From NCBI GenBank assembly GCA_903898675.1, contig CAIUGM010000018.1, forward strand, positions 1 through 60,000: 60,000 bases of DNA. Direction: 5' to 3'. The notes under the pieces are model-generated. The model searched no databases and had not been told where the DNA came from. It saw nothing but the letters and a program-made list of their open reading frames with translations. The position numbers and the translations under genes were made by a program. Positions 41,606 to 50,765 of the stretch are shown piece after piece. This stretch comes from an uncultured Verrucomicrobiota bacterium. Its GTDB lineage: Bacteria; Verrucomicrobiota; Verrucomicrobiia; Opitutales; Opitutaceae. Positions within the stretch are counted from its first letter, which is position 1, and the number at the start of each line of letters is the position of its first letter.

Positions 41606-41905
41606 TCAACTGCGGGCGTTCCCCCCCGAGAGAAACACCCAGGTGGCGCCCCAACCGCCGGAATTTTCATCGCCGAGGGCAAAATTCCCGACGCCGGCCG
41701 ACCGGCGTAGGTGGGCGTGGACGGTCTCGCGCAACGCACCCGTGCCCTTGCCGTGCACGACCCGCACCCGTATGATGCCGCGCCGCCGGCACTCGGCAAA
41801 ATAGTCGTCCAGGAGCTGGGTGACCTCGCTCGGCTGGAAGGTATGCAGGTCCAATTCACCCGTGATCGGCAGTTCGACCGGTCCGGGGGGATCGTCAGCA
41901 GGCAT
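41606..41905 (-). CDS. Smr-domain protein
   Basis: 99 residues, a stand-alone Smr domain: ELDLHTFQPSEVTQLLDDY at the N terminus, then the signature VRVVHGKGTGALRE, and a C-terminal strand. Smr domains are nucleases or nucleic-acid-binding modules, as in MutS2 and small ribosome-rescue proteins. The ATG at 41905 is preferred over a TTG at 41929. Confidence 0.9.
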   Translation of the reverse strand: MPADDPPGPVELPITGELDLHTFQPSEVTQLLDDYFAECRRRGIIRVRVVHGKGTGALRETVHAHLRRSAGVGNFALGDENSGGWGATWVFLSGGNARS

Positions 41906-41942
41906 GCCGGGATTATTCGCGTGACGCAAAATCAGGCGACAA

Positions 41943-41971
41943 AAAACCCGCCCCTTTCAGGGCGGGCTTTT
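41943..41971. terminator. Bidirectional terminator
   Basis: Stem CCCGCCC/GGGCGGG with a 6-base loop, flanked by six A bases on the left and TTTT on the right. It ends the leftward gene at 42012-42311 and insulates the Smr gene. Confidence 0.85.
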
Positions 41972-42011
41972 GACACACACACTAGCAAAGAACGAACTGT
42001 ACTACCAAAGG

Positions 42012-42311
42012 TTACAATTGAGCCACGCGGGTTGCCTTGCCGCTGCGGGCGCTGCGCACCGTTTCGGGGCTGGGCAGCGCGATGGCCTTGGCCGCGCACA
42101 ATTCCGCGGCGTTAACCACCGGATCATTCGCCTGCCGGCGGAGATCCTCGAGGCTGGCGTTGATGCGTTGCTCAACCGGCGAGTAGCGCGGGGCGGTGAC
42201 GACATAGGTGGGAAGCACGAAGACTTCGGACTCGGTCTGGCTTTCAGCGGCACTGGCCACAGTGGTGAGCACCGCGAGACTGGCGATAAAGAGGAGGGCT
42301 TTTGTTTTCAT
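42012..42311 (-). CDS. Small secreted protein with a TonB-box-like segment
   Basis: 99 residues. The ATG at 42311 begins a clear signal peptide (TKALLFIASLAVLTTVASAA). The mature part starts ESQTESEVFVLPTYVVTAPR. The PTYVVTAPR piece looks like the TonB box and N-terminal extension of TonB-dependent receptors; compare LPAYVLSATR of the BtuB-like receptor here. No plug or barrel follows, only about 55 residues with helical character. Periplasmic location is expected; function unknown. Monocistronic, with a terminator downstream. Confidence 0.75.
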   Translation of the reverse strand: MKTKALLFIASLAVLTTVASAAESQTESEVFVLPTYVVTAPRYSPVEQRINASLEDLRRQANDPVVNAAELCAAKAIALPSPETVRSARSGKATRVAQL

Positions 42312-42484
42312 GGATAAAGTTTTGCTGTCATCAATACACGCAAGCGTTGTGCCAAGTTGCAGTGCACTGCGTAAGTCAGCCGAGGCAAAGGAGAAGAATT
42401 TTTCTTGGCTTTTTCCCGCTCCGGCGGCGCACCGGAACAGGCGCGAAGATGAAATGCGTGGTTCCCGAAATTGGGACAAAGCCG

Positions 42485-42498
42485 GGTCATGCATGACC
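42485..42498. promoter_or_regulatory. Perfect 14-base palindrome upstream of the ABC exporter
   Basis: GGTCATGCATGACC is self-complementary. It lies 82 bases before the ABC ATPase start, in the gap between that gene and the leftward small secreted protein. It could be an operator of a dimeric repressor. No regulator gene is adjacent. Confidence 0.3.
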
Positions 42499-42579
42499 AT
42501 GACCTCCGGCTGATGGTTAATGGTCGCGGGCGGTGGCTTGGTCTTCAACGCTTCGGCTTCAACTTAGCCGGAGAATATC

Positions 42580-43497
42580 ATGCTGCTTATCCAAGATGTC
42601 ATTAAACGCTACGGCGCCCTCACGGCCCTGAACAAAGTTTCGTTGCAGGTGGAGGCGGGCGAATTTTTCGGCCTGCTGGGGCCGAACGGCGCCGGCAAGT
42701 CCACGCTGATGTCGCTCGTGTCCGGCCTCCGCGCCCCCGATGCCGGCACGATCACGCTCGACGGCCAGGCGCTCAACACCGCCGACGCCGCCGGCCGGCT
42801 GGCGCTCGGCCTCGTCCCCCAGCACATCGCGCTTTATCAGGAACTGAGCCCCGACCAGAATCTCCGCATCTTCGGGCAGCTTTACGGGCTGCGCGGATCC
42901 CTGCTGCACGAGCGGGTCGAGGAGGCGCTCGTCGCCGTCCAGCTCACGGATCGTCGCAAGGACCAGGTGAAGCATTTCTCCGGCGGCATGCAGCGACGGC
43001 TGAACCTCGCCGCGGCGCTCCTGCACCGGCCCAAGCTGCTGCTGTGTGACGAACCAACCGTCGGCGTCGACCCTCAGTCGCGCAACGCCATCTTCGAATA
43101 CCTCGAGCGCCTCAACCGCGCCGGGCTGACGATCATCTACTCGACGCATTACATGGAGGAGGCCACGCGGCTCTGCTCCCGCATCGGGGTCATCGACCAC
43201 GGCGAAATTCTGGCGCACGGCACGCTCGACGAGCTGCTGACGCGGCTGCCGTTCGAGGATGAGATCCGCTTTCCCGCCAACCCGGAGACGGCGGGCCTGG
43301 CCGCGCAGCTCCCGGCGCACGGCGAACTCGCCACGCTCGACGGCACGCACCGCTTCCGGCCCCGGGCCGACTATCGGCTTTCGACCTTTTTCCTGCTGGC
43401 CGAGTCTCTCGGCCTGCCGGCCCGCCTTTTCACCAGCCAGCGACCGACCCTGGAGGCGCTCTTCCTGCACCTGACCGGCCGCAACATTCGCGAGTAA
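42580..43497 (+). CDS. ABC transporter ATP-binding protein
   Basis: 305 residues. Walker [13 protein letters not shown] (about 33-44), signature [12 protein letters not shown], Walker [13 protein letters not shown], and the switch H in [10 protein letters not shown]. The C-terminal about 80 residues form a regulatory tail. Drug or lipid ABC-2 exporter type (CcmA-like). The permease gene starts 7 bases after its stop. Confidence 0.95.
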   Translation: MLLIQDVIKRYGALTALNKVSLQVEAGEFFGLLGPNGAGKSTLMSLVSGLRAPDAGTITLDGQALNTADAAGRLALGLVPQHIALYQELSPDQNLRIFGQLYGLRGSLLHERVEEALVAVQLTDRRKDQVKHFSGGMQRRLNLAAALLHRPKLLLCDEPTVGVDPQSRNAIFEYLERLNRAGLTIIYSTHYMEEATRLCSRIGVIDHGEILAHGTLDELLTRLPFEDEIRFPANPETAGLAAQLPAHGELATLDGTHRFRPRADYRLSTFFLLAESLGLPARLFTSQRPTLEALFLHLTGRNIRE

Positions 43498-43504
43498 CCA
43501 CACC

Positions 43505-44857
43505 ATGCGCATCCTCCTCATTCTCCTCGGCAAGGATTTTGCCAATCTCCGCCGCAACCGCGCCGCGCTGGTTCTCACCTTCGTGGTGCCGATGATCATC
43601 ATCTATATCGTGGGACTGGTCTTCGGACTGGGTCGCACAGACAGCGGCCCCACCGGGATTCCCTTCGCCGTGGTGAATGAAAGCGACAACCCGGCGGCAC
43701 TAAAGCTCGTCGCCGCCCTGCAGGCGGAGAAGTCCTTCTTCGTGATCACCCAGTTCGTCAACCCGGACAAGACCACGCGGCCGCTCACCGAGGCGGACTT
43801 GCGGCCGATGATCCGCGACCGGCGATTCAGCTACGCCCTCGTCATCCCGCCCGACGTCCTAAGCGATACCCGGTTGGGCTTGCGCCTGAAGATCCTGGCC
43901 GACCCGCGCAACGACATTGAGGATCAGATCGTCAACGGGATCCTGCAGAAGACGATTTTCTCGAATGTGCCCCAGCTGCTCGGCCAGTCGCTCCAGGCCC
44001 GGGCGAAAAAATTCCTCGGCGCAGCCGGCGTCGATACTTTCAACCGGGCCATTGTCCGGGATGTGGTCGCCACGTTTGGGGGCAACCCGGATCAAATCCT
44101 CGCCGACATGCAGAAGGGGAATTTCGGCTTCGACCGCCTGACCCAGCGGCTCGCTCCCGCGCCCGGCGGTCAGGCCGGGTCCGCCGGCCCCGATATTTTT
44201 TCCCGGATCATGCAGATCGACCGCGAGCAGGTCGTGGGCAAGGACGTGAAGAGTCCCGCCGCCACCCGCATCGTGGGCGGCTACGCCGTCATGTTTCTGC
44301 TGTTCGCGCTCAGCAACTCCGCGGCGGCGTTCTTTGATGAGAAAAACTCCGGGGTGTTCCAGCGTCTCCTCTCGTCGCCGGTCAGCCGCGCCCAGTTGCT
44401 GTGGAGCCGCTTCCTCTATGGTGTCCTGTTTGGTCTCGGCCAGCTGATGGCGCTGTTCTATGCCGGTCATCTGCTCTACGGGGTGGATATCTTCGGGCAT
44501 CTCGGCAACCTGCTCATCGTCTGTGCCAGTGTGGCCGCCGCCTGCACCGGTTTTGGCATGCTGCTGGCCGCAATTACGCGCTCGGCCCAGGCGGCCAGCA
44601 GCCTGGCGACTTTGCTCGTGATCACGATGAGCGCGTGCGGCGGTGCGTGGTTTCCCGTGAGCCTGATGCCGCAATTCATGCAGCACATCGCCCGGTACAC
44701 GCTGGTCTACTGGTCCATCGAGGGCTTCAGCGCCGTGCTCTGGGCCGGCGAAAGCTTCGTGCAGCTGCTTCCGATCCTGGGCATCCTGCTTGGCACCACC
44801 GCGGTCGTCATGAGCATCGCTGTCTGGCGGTTCAACCGCAGTGCGATCTTCGAGTAA
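43505..44857 (+). CDS. ABC-2 type transporter permease
   Basis: 450 residues. An N-terminal membrane helix (ALVLTFVVPMIIIYIVGLVF) precedes a large periplasmic domain of about 230 residues. Five helices follow in the second half, with the ABC-2 hallmark NSGVFQRLLSSPVSRAQLL and a late VITMSACGGAWFPVSLMPQF. This is the long YhfX/LinB-like exporter type, working with the ATPase encoded just upstream. The substrate is not predictable. Confidence 0.92.
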   Translation: MRILLILLGKDFANLRRNRAALVLTFVVPMIIIYIVGLVFGLGRTDSGPTGIPFAVVNESDNPAALKLVAALQAEKSFFVITQFVNPDKTTRPLTEADLRPMIRDRRFSYALVIPPDVLSDTRLGLRLKILADPRNDIEDQIVNGILQKTIFSNVPQLLGQSLQARAKKFLGAAGVDTFNRAIVRDVVATFGGNPDQILADMQKGNFGFDRLTQRLAPAPGGQAGSAGPDIFSRIMQIDREQVVGKDVKSPAATRIVGGYAVMFLLFALSNSAAAFFDEKNSGVFQRLLSSPVSRAQLLWSRFLYGVLFGLGQLMALFYAGHLLYGVDIFGHLGNLLIVCASVAAACTGFGMLLAAITRSAQAASSLATLLVITMSACGGAWFPVSLMPQFMQHIARYTLVYWSIEGFSAVLWAGESFVQLLPILGILLGTTAVVMSIAVWRFNRSAIFE

Positions 44858-44896
44858 ACCGGCCGTGGCGCCCGGCGGGTGGCCGGGCCGTCTGAA

Positions 44897-45187
44897 CTAA
44901 ACGGCGCCGTCGCCGGACTCGGCCGGGGCGATCGGTTTTTCCGGCGCCGCCTGCTGGATCGTGTTGGCCGGCTTCTTGGCCGGCGGGGCCGGTTCCTCTT
45001 CCATGGCGCGGCGCACCTCCTGCTCGACGCTGCTGGCGGCCTTCTTGAATTCCCGGATGGATTTCCCCATGCCCTTGGCGAGCTGCGGCAGCTTGTCGGA
45101 GCCGAACAGTAGCAGGATGATGAACATGATCACCAGCAGCTCGGGGCCGCCGACACCATCAATGAAGGCCAGGGGGAGATTCATCAT
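44897..45187 (-). CDS. tatA: Twin-arginine translocase subunit TatA/TatE
   Basis: 96 residues: one membrane helix (GPELLVIMFIILLLFG), then the conserved FGSDKLPQLAKGMGKSIREF amphipathic helix, then a charged, proline-rich tail. Forms the export pore for folded proteins. The start is one of two adjacent ATGs (45187 or 45184). No tatB or tatC nearby. The oxidase gene upstream has no evident twin-arginine motif, so a link is not claimed. Confidence 0.93.
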   Translation of the reverse strand: MMNLPLAFIDGVGGPELLVIMFIILLLFGSDKLPQLAKGMGKSIREFKKAASSVEQEVRRAMEEEPAPPAKKPANTIQQAAPEKPIAPAESGDGAV

Positions 45188-45295
45188 GAAATTAGACAAC
45201 GACACTGCGGAGGTGTAACGAAAAATGTCTTCGCTTGGCAATCCTTTGCCGCAGAACCCGGGCGAACGTTGCGGGCGGGGCGGCCGGCCCGTCGG

Positions 45296-46387
45296 TCACG
45301 GCTCGATCTGATAGCGGCCGGCCATCCCGGCCCTGACGTGCTCGTTGACGTGGCAGTGGTACAGCCAGATGCCGGGATTGTCGGCGCGCATATCGGCCAC
45401 CTTCATGCTGGCGGGCAGCAACTCGACCACGTCGGTGCGGTGTCCTTCGTGGAGCACGGTGTTGCCGTGCCAGTGCGGTGTGTGCAGGTCGGATTCGCCG
45501 CCCAGCGCGACCAGGTACCAGCGCACGCGTTCGCCCTGTTTCATGCGCAGCATGGGCAGGTTGCCGAACACGAAGCCGTTGATGCTGTGGAACAGGTTCG
45601 ACTCCTTGTTTCCGGCGGAGGCGAGGAGGCCGTTGTTGCGCAGGGCAAAACGGCTTTCTTCTTCGTCGAAGTTCATGAAGAGCGTGACAAACTCCCGGTC
45701 GACATCCTGCGGTGAGCCGTCGGCGCGGGCCGCGCCGTGCCGGGTGACGATCAGCGCCCCGACGAGGCCGGTGTTGATGTCCTTCGGACTGTTGACGTGC
45801 GAGTGGTACAGCCACACCACCGAGCTCGGGTCGTTCGGCCCCGGGCCGGAGCGGGTCGGCACCTGCCAGCGATAGGTGTACGAGTCACTGGGCGCGATCG
45901 CTTCATCGTCCTTGTCGGATCCGCTCGTGCCGTCGGGATAGCCCGCGCCTTCGTAGGGCTTCAGATAATGGACCCCATGGGCGTGGAGGCTGACGGGAAA
46001 CGACGTGTTGTTTTTCAGCGTGACCTCAATCCGGTCACCGACCTCGGCGCGTATGATGGGGCCGAGAATCCCGGCATGCTCCCAGTCCGGAGCGCGCGGC
46101 TTCAGGTGGGTGAATGTCTCGTCGGTGTATTCGCGGTAAACCGCCTTTTTAAAAACCGGTGGGCGGCCGGTCGGGCCGCGCTTCAGCCACGGTGAATCGT
46201 CGCCGCAACACTCCAGGCCGGCGAGCACGTTGCCGGCCGGGGCGTAATTCCAGTCGATCTCGTCGGCCGCGATAAAATAAACCCGCGTCTCGCCTGTCAG
46301 CGGCTCGATGGTTTCCCCGGCGTGCCCAATCGCGCTCCGGCCCAGCAGGAGGGCCAGGACCGCGAGAGTGCAGCGGCCCGGGCTCAT
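45296..46387 (-). CDS. Two-domain multicopper oxidase, ceruloplasmin-like
   Basis: 363 residues with a signal peptide (TLAVLALLLGRSAIGHA) from the ATG at 46387. Two cupredoxin domains. Domain 1 contains SLHAHGVHYLKPYEGA and WLYHSHVNSPKDINTGLVGA. Domain 2 has HTPHWHG and WLYHCHVNEHVRAGM, which supplies the His-Cys-His cluster with T1 ligands H, C, H and M. The start VYFIAADEIDWNYAP and the HSHVNSPKDI segment are more like ceruloplasmin/hephaestin than like bacterial CueO or small laccases. Likely periplasmic oxidase of metal or organic substrates. Its ATG overlaps the stop of the aldose-epimerase gene (46384-46387). Confidence 0.88.
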   Translation of the reverse strand: MSPGRCTLAVLALLLGRSAIGHAGETIEPLTGETRVYFIAADEIDWNYAPAGNVLAGLECCGDDSPWLKRGPTGRPPVFKKAVYREYTDETFTHLKPRAPDWEHAGILGPIIRAEVGDRIEVTLKNNTSFPVSLHAHGVHYLKPYEGAGYPDGTSGSDKDDEAIAPSDSYTYRWQVPTRSGPGPNDPSSVVWLYHSHVNSPKDINTGLVGALIVTRHGAARADGSPQDVDREFVTLFMNFDEEESRFALRNNGLLASAGNKESNLFHSINGFVFGNLPMLRMKQGERVRWYLVALGGESDLHTPHWHGNTVLHEGHRTDVVELLPASMKVADMRADNPGIWLYHCHVNEHVRAGMAGRYQIEP

Positions 46388-47304
46388 CCCAGCGTGATCT
46401 CGACGTAGAATTTCTGTGTCTGGCCCGGCGCGACCAGGTGCAGGCCGACCTTGGTTTCGGGCGCGTTGGGCGGCCCCATCCAGGGCTCGATGCAATAAAA
46501 CGGGGATTTTTCATCCTCGGTCCAGGTGACCACGGCGAGGTCGCGGGGCGAGCTGTGGGCCATGCCGCTGCGGAAGAGCAGCCGGCTGCCCGTCGGTGTC
46601 TCCGTCACGGCAAACAGATCGCGTCGCTGGCCGGTTTGGATGAGATCGATGAGATCCTTGTTTGCCAGCGTCTCGCTCGTCCCGACATTCGGGCCGGCGA
46701 TGAGCCGGCCCTGCTCGTCGCGCTGCAGCTGTTTCGTGGCAGTGGTCTCGAGCCGGTAGTCGCGGCGGGTCCGGCCGGCGCTCCAGGGCAGGGTGAAATA
46801 GAAATGATGGCCGGCGGACCACGGGACCGGCGTCGTCCCGAGGTTGGTCAGCTGCAGTTCGACGAAGATGCTGACGGAACTGAAGCGGTAGCTGACGACG
46901 AACTCGTAGTCGAAGGGGTAGGCGGCCTGGGCGGCCGCGTCGGGCACGAATTGGGCGGAGAAGCCGCCCTCGTCGAGCCGCGTGGTCCGGAATTTCCCCT
47001 GCCGGGCGAAACCGTGCGTCGGCATCGGGCGGCGCACGCCGTCGTCGGCGCGCCAGTGGTTGATCTCGCCGCGGTCATAGGTGCGCGCGCAGAAGGGGAA
47101 AAGGATCGGGTTACCGCCGCGGATCCGGGCGATGTTGTCGAGGCTGTCGACCTCCGGCCAGTAGATGATGTCGCGGACGCTGCTGTCACCGAGCGCAACG
47201 CTCCAGTTCATCAGCCGGGCGCCCAGCTCCGGCAGAGCCAGAAAGGACGAGGCGCCCACCTGCCACTTGAAGATCGTGTGCCCGAGGTACGGGATGCGTT
47301 CCAT
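46384..47304 (-). CDS. Aldose 1-epimerase family protein (GalM-like)
   Basis: 306 residues of the galactose-mutarotase fold. Visible are RGGNPILFPFCARTYDRG (substrate-pocket arginine), THGFARQGKF with the catalytic-type histidine, and a central SAGHHFYFTLPW. FYCIEPWMGPPNAPE carries the acidic residue near the end. Interconverts alpha and beta hexose anomers, or acts on hexose-6-phosphates (YeaD-like). The ATGA overlap with the copper oxidase downstream means coupled translation, an unusual pairing. Confidence 0.88.
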   Translation of the reverse strand: MERIPYLGHTIFKWQVGASSFLALPELGARLMNWSVALGDSSVRDIIYWPEVDSLDNIARIRGGNPILFPFCARTYDRGEINHWRADDGVRRPMPTHGFARQGKFRTTRLDEGGFSAQFVPDAAAQAAYPFDYEFVVSYRFSSVSIFVELQLTNLGTTPVPWSAGHHFYFTLPWSAGRTRRDYRLETTATKQLQRDEQGRLIAGPNVGTSETLANKDLIDLIQTGQRRDLFAVTETPTGSRLLFRSGMAHSSPRDLAVVTWTEDEKSPFYCIEPWMGPPNAPETKVGLHLVAPGQTQKFYVEITLG

Positions 47305-47400
47305 GGAATACTTGGTAAACCAGAATGCCCGGGACGTTCCAATACAAAGTCGGTTAATTTCTTGCGGCCGTCGTGCCTCCCGGGCGGCGGCGGCACCCGG

Positions 47401-48132
47401 TCACTCGAGATGGAACTGGCCGTAGCCGTCGAGCGGCACCGGATAACTCCGGCCGTTGACCTCCATGCGGACGTTCTTCCCGGCCTCGACTGTGATGAGC
47501 AGCTTGCCGAGTTTTTTCATGGACTTCGATTCCCCGCGGGCCAGCGAGCCGTTGAAAACCACCGCGCCATCGGGATCCTGCACCACCTTGACGCGGGTCG
47601 CCTCGATGGCGGTGAACGTGAGGGTTTGCGCACCGTCGGTCTGCGTCGCGGCCGGTGGCTGAGCCAGGGACGAGGCCGGCTTGGCGGGCGCATTGAAAAA
47701 CAGCACCTTGCACAGCACGATGATGACAACGACGAGGACGATGGCGCCGCCCCCGAGCAGGCCGAACTTCAGGAGCAGGGCCTGGTCCTGGGCCGAGCGG
47801 CTGGGTGGAACCGCCGGGCCGCCCTCCGCGGCCCGCGCGCCGTCGGCAAAGTCCACGCGGCCGTAAACCTCGCGCGTCTCGCGCCGGGCCGGCTTGCCCT
47901 CGGTCACGATGGAATTGAAGTCGCTCAGCAGGCGCTCGGGATCGAGCTCAAGGAAGCGGGCGTAGGCCTTCAGGAAGCCCTTGAGGTAGAGCGGGGGCAG
48001 GTCGACGTCGAAGGAGTTCGCTTCGAATTTTTGCAGGTAGTCGCTGCGAATCTTGGTGGTTTCCGCGGCTTCCCGGATGGAGATGCCCTTGCGCTTGCGC
48101 GCCTCCTCTAGCCTTTCGCCGATGGTCTGCAT
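47401..48132 (-). CDS. RodZ-like helix-turn-helix membrane protein
   Basis: 243 residues. An N-terminal HTH_25 domain (about 6-70: LEEARKRKGISIREAAETTK, then YLKGFLKAYARFLELDPERL) is followed by a polar linker, one membrane helix (about 124-145), and a periplasmic beta domain of DUF4115 type. This is the RodZ architecture that links MreB to the cell-wall machinery, though shorter than E. coli RodZ. It lies 48 bases downstream of ftsK in the same direction. Confidence 0.88.
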   Translation of the reverse strand: MQTIGERLEEARKRKGISIREAAETTKIRSDYLQKFEANSFDVDLPPLYLKGFLKAYARFLELDPERLLSDFNSIVTEGKPARRETREVYGRVDFADGARAAEGGPAVPPSRSAQDQALLLKFGLLGGGAIVLVVVIIVLCKVLFFNAPAKPASSLAQPPAATQTDGAQTLTFTAIEATRVKVVQDPDGAVVFNGSLARGESKSMKKLGKLLITVEAGKNVRMEVNGRSYPVPLDGYGQFHLE

Positions 48133-48180
48133 GGTCGTTTGTTATGTGGGTTTGGCGGTTTTTTGAAGTCTAATCGCGGA

Positions 48181-50670
48181 TCAGAGCTGGTAGGTGTCGA
48201 GATCGACGAGAATTTCACGCGGGGATGAGCCGTTCTCGGGGCCCACGATCCCCTTTTCCTCCATGATCTCCACGATGCGGGCCGCACGATTGTAGCCGAT
48301 CCGCAGTTTGCGCTGCAGCATGGAGGTCGAGGCCCGGCGCGTGGAGCGGAGCACATCCAGGGCCTGCGCGAAGAGTTCGCCATCGTCCCCCATGTCGTCG
48401 TCACTGTCCTCGTCGCCGTCCTCATCCTCGTCCTTGGAATCACGGTCGATCTGCTGCTGCACCGTGTGGGCGTACTGCGGCGGTCCGTTGCGCTTGAGGA
48501 ACTCGACGATTTCCAGCATCTCCTCGTCCGCGACAAACGCGCCCTGCGCGCGGACCAGCCGGGACGTACCGGGCGGCGAGAACAGCATGTCACCGCGGCC
48601 GATCAGTGTGTCGGCTCCCTTGGTGTCGAGGATGGTGCGCGAGTCGACCTGCGAGGCGACCTGGAAGGCGATGCGCGAGGGCAGGTTGGCCTTGATGACG
48701 CCGGTGATGACATTGACCGACGGGCGCTGCGTGGCGATGATCAGGTGGATGCCGGCGGCGCGGGCGAGCTGCGCGAGGCGGGCGATGCTGGTCTCGATCT
48801 CGGCGGGCGCGACCATCATGAGGTCCGCGAGCTCGTCGATGATGGCGACGATGTACGGCAGGCGCTCGGGGACGACGATTTCCTCCGCGACACCGTCCAA
48901 TTCGCCCTGCTGCTCGGTGGGCGGGAACTCGTGCTTCGGCTCCTTCTTCCGGTTGTTGAAGCCGATGATATTGCGGACATTCGCCTTGGCGAAAATCTGG
49001 TAGCGTTGCTCCATTTCCCCGAGCAGCCACTTGAGCGCGGCCGGCACCTTCTTCGGCTCGGTGACGACCGGAATCAGCATGTGCGGCAGCGTGTTGAAAA
49101 TCTTCAACTCGACGACCTTCGGGTCGACCATGATGAGGCGCACATCCTTCGGGCTCTTCGAGTAGAGGATGGAGGCGACAATGGAGTTGATGCAGACGGA
49201 TTTGCCCGAGCCGGTCGCGCCGGCGATGAGCAAGTGGGGCATCTTGGCGAGGTCGGAAATGAGGGCCTTGCCGCTGACGTCCTTGCCGAGGGCGATGGGC
49301 AGCTCGGCTTTGGCATTCACCCAGTCCTCGCTCTCCAGGATCTCGCGCATGCCCACCGGTGTGGACTTTTGATTCGGCACCTCGACGCCGACGGCCGCCT
49401 TGCCGGGAATCGGGGCAAGAATGCGCACGGACTGGGCGCGCATGCCCAGGGCGATGTTCTTGTCGAGGCCGGAGATTTTTTCGACGCGCACGCCGGCGGC
49501 GGGGACAACCTCGTAACAGGTGATGACGGGTCCGACATGGATTTCGCCGAGGGTGACCTCGACGCCGAATTCCCCGAGTATGCGGAGGAGGTTCTCGGCG
49601 TTCTGCCGGTGTTCCTCCTCGCTGTTGGCGCCCTCGGGCCGCACCTGCTCGCGCAACAATTTGAGCGGAGGAAACTCGTAGTCCTTATCGTCGCTCTGCG
49701 GCAGGGTGACCTTGGCCTTCTTGGTCTCCTGCGGCTTGACGATGTTGAGTTCGATCTTCCCGGTGGCTACGGCGAGGGTACGGGTGTCGGTGGCGGTCTC
49801 GGTCACCTTGATGGCGGGTTTCGGCGTGGCCTTCGGGGCCGGAGGTTCGGCCGCTGGCGGCACGATCGTGGCCGGGGTGGTGGTGGCCTTGGGCTGATCG
49901 GCGAACGGGTCATCACCCTTTGGGACGACGATCTTTTTCGAAGTGCCCGGGGGTTGTAGCGGGGCGCTGGGCGGTGAGGCCTTGGCGGCGACAAGGGCCG
50001 CGGCCGCCTTCTGCTTTGCCGCCTCCTCGCGCTGCTGGCGGATTTCATCGGCCCGGGCCGTCTTGAGCGCCGCCCGTTTCTGCCGCCACTCGGCGAAATT
50101 GTGCATCAGCCGGCCGAACTCGGCGGCAATATCCCGCGTGAAGATGAAGAGCATGCCCAGCAGATAAATCGTGCTCAGAATCAGGGCGGCGCCGAACACG
50201 CCCAGGCTGTCCTTGAGGATGGTGAGGTAGAGAAATCCCCCGAGCAGTCCGCCCGGCCCGCCGGTGAAGATGCCCTTGTTCGTGAACAGCATCTCCTGCA
50301 TCGCCAGCAGCGCGGAGAAAGAAACCAGACAGCACAGCATCGCAACCAGCCGCGTGGTGGCGAGGCTTCGGGCGCTGCGCAGATAAATGTAGGTCATCCA
50401 GAACAGGAAGACCGGGAGCAGCCAGGTCGAGAAACCGATCAGGTGATACAACCACCAGCTCAATTCAGCCCCGATCACGCCCACCAGGTTAACGCTCGTG
50501 GGGTTGGTGGTGTTCTGGATGCTTTGCTCGGGCTTGAAATCGATCAGCGCCACCGCCAGCAGAATGCCAAGCACGAGGCAGCTGAACGCCGCCAGCCAAT
50601 GCGGCCGATGGCGTGGGCCTTCGAACGACGGGTCGCTGTCCTTTGAGTTTGATCTCTCCGCTTTGGGCAT
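48181..50670 (-). CDS. ftsK: DNA translocase FtsK/SpoIIIE
   Basis: 829 residues. Four N-terminal membrane helices (about 25-170) anchor it at the septum. A linker rich in alanine, proline and lysine follows. The RecA-like motor has Walker A AGATGSGKSVCINSI near 485 and Walker B YIVAIIDELADLMMV, with EIETSIARLAQLARAAGIHL downstream. The C-terminal winged-helix gamma domain (RRASTSMLQRKLRIGYNRAA) reads KOPS-type DNA signals. It pumps chromosomes apart during division. ATG 50670 is used; a TTG at 50718 is unlikely. Confidence 0.97.
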   Translation of the reverse strand: MPKAERSNSKDSDPSFEGPRHRPHWLAAFSCLVLGILLAVALIDFKPEQSIQNTTNPTSVNLVGVIGAELSWWLYHLIGFSTWLLPVFLFWMTYIYLRSARSLATTRLVAMLCCLVSFSALLAMQEMLFTNKGIFTGGPGGLLGGFLYLTILKDSLGVFGAALILSTIYLLGMLFIFTRDIAAEFGRLMHNFAEWRQKRAALKTARADEIRQQREEAAKQKAAAALVAAKASPPSAPLQPPGTSKKIVVPKGDDPFADQPKATTTPATIVPPAAEPPAPKATPKPAIKVTETATDTRTLAVATGKIELNIVKPQETKKAKVTLPQSDDKDYEFPPLKLLREQVRPEGANSEEEHRQNAENLLRILGEFGVEVTLGEIHVGPVITCYEVVPAAGVRVEKISGLDKNIALGMRAQSVRILAPIPGKAAVGVEVPNQKSTPVGMREILESEDWVNAKAELPIALGKDVSGKALISDLAKMPHLLIAGATGSGKSVCINSIVASILYSKSPKDVRLIMVDPKVVELKIFNTLPHMLIPVVTEPKKVPAALKWLLGEMEQRYQIFAKANVRNIIGFNNRKKEPKHEFPPTEQQGELDGVAEEIVVPERLPYIVAIIDELADLMMVAPAEIETSIARLAQLARAAGIHLIIATQRPSVNVITGVIKANLPSRIAFQVASQVDSRTILDTKGADTLIGRGDMLFSPPGTSRLVRAQGAFVADEEMLEIVEFLKRNGPPQYAHTVQQQIDRDSKDEDEDGDEDSDDDMGDDGELFAQALDVLRSTRRASTSMLQRKLRIGYNRAARIVEIMEEKGIVGPENGSSPREILVDLDTYQL

Positions 50671-50751
50671 TTCAGTGTGTGACGGAATAATTGCAGGTCT
50701 ATCAGAGCAGTGGGTCAATGTAAAATCCCGCTGGAGAATCGTTCCAAACTA

Positions 50752-50760
50752 TTTATCCAC
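50752..50760 (+). promoter_or_regulatory. DnaA-box-like site between ftsK and manA
   Basis: TTATCCACA, an exact match to the classic DnaA box, lies 6 bases before the manA start and in the 95-base gap shared with the divergent ftsK. A single site in an AT-rich stretch; binding not shown. Confidence 0.4.
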
Positions 50761-50765
50761 AACGA

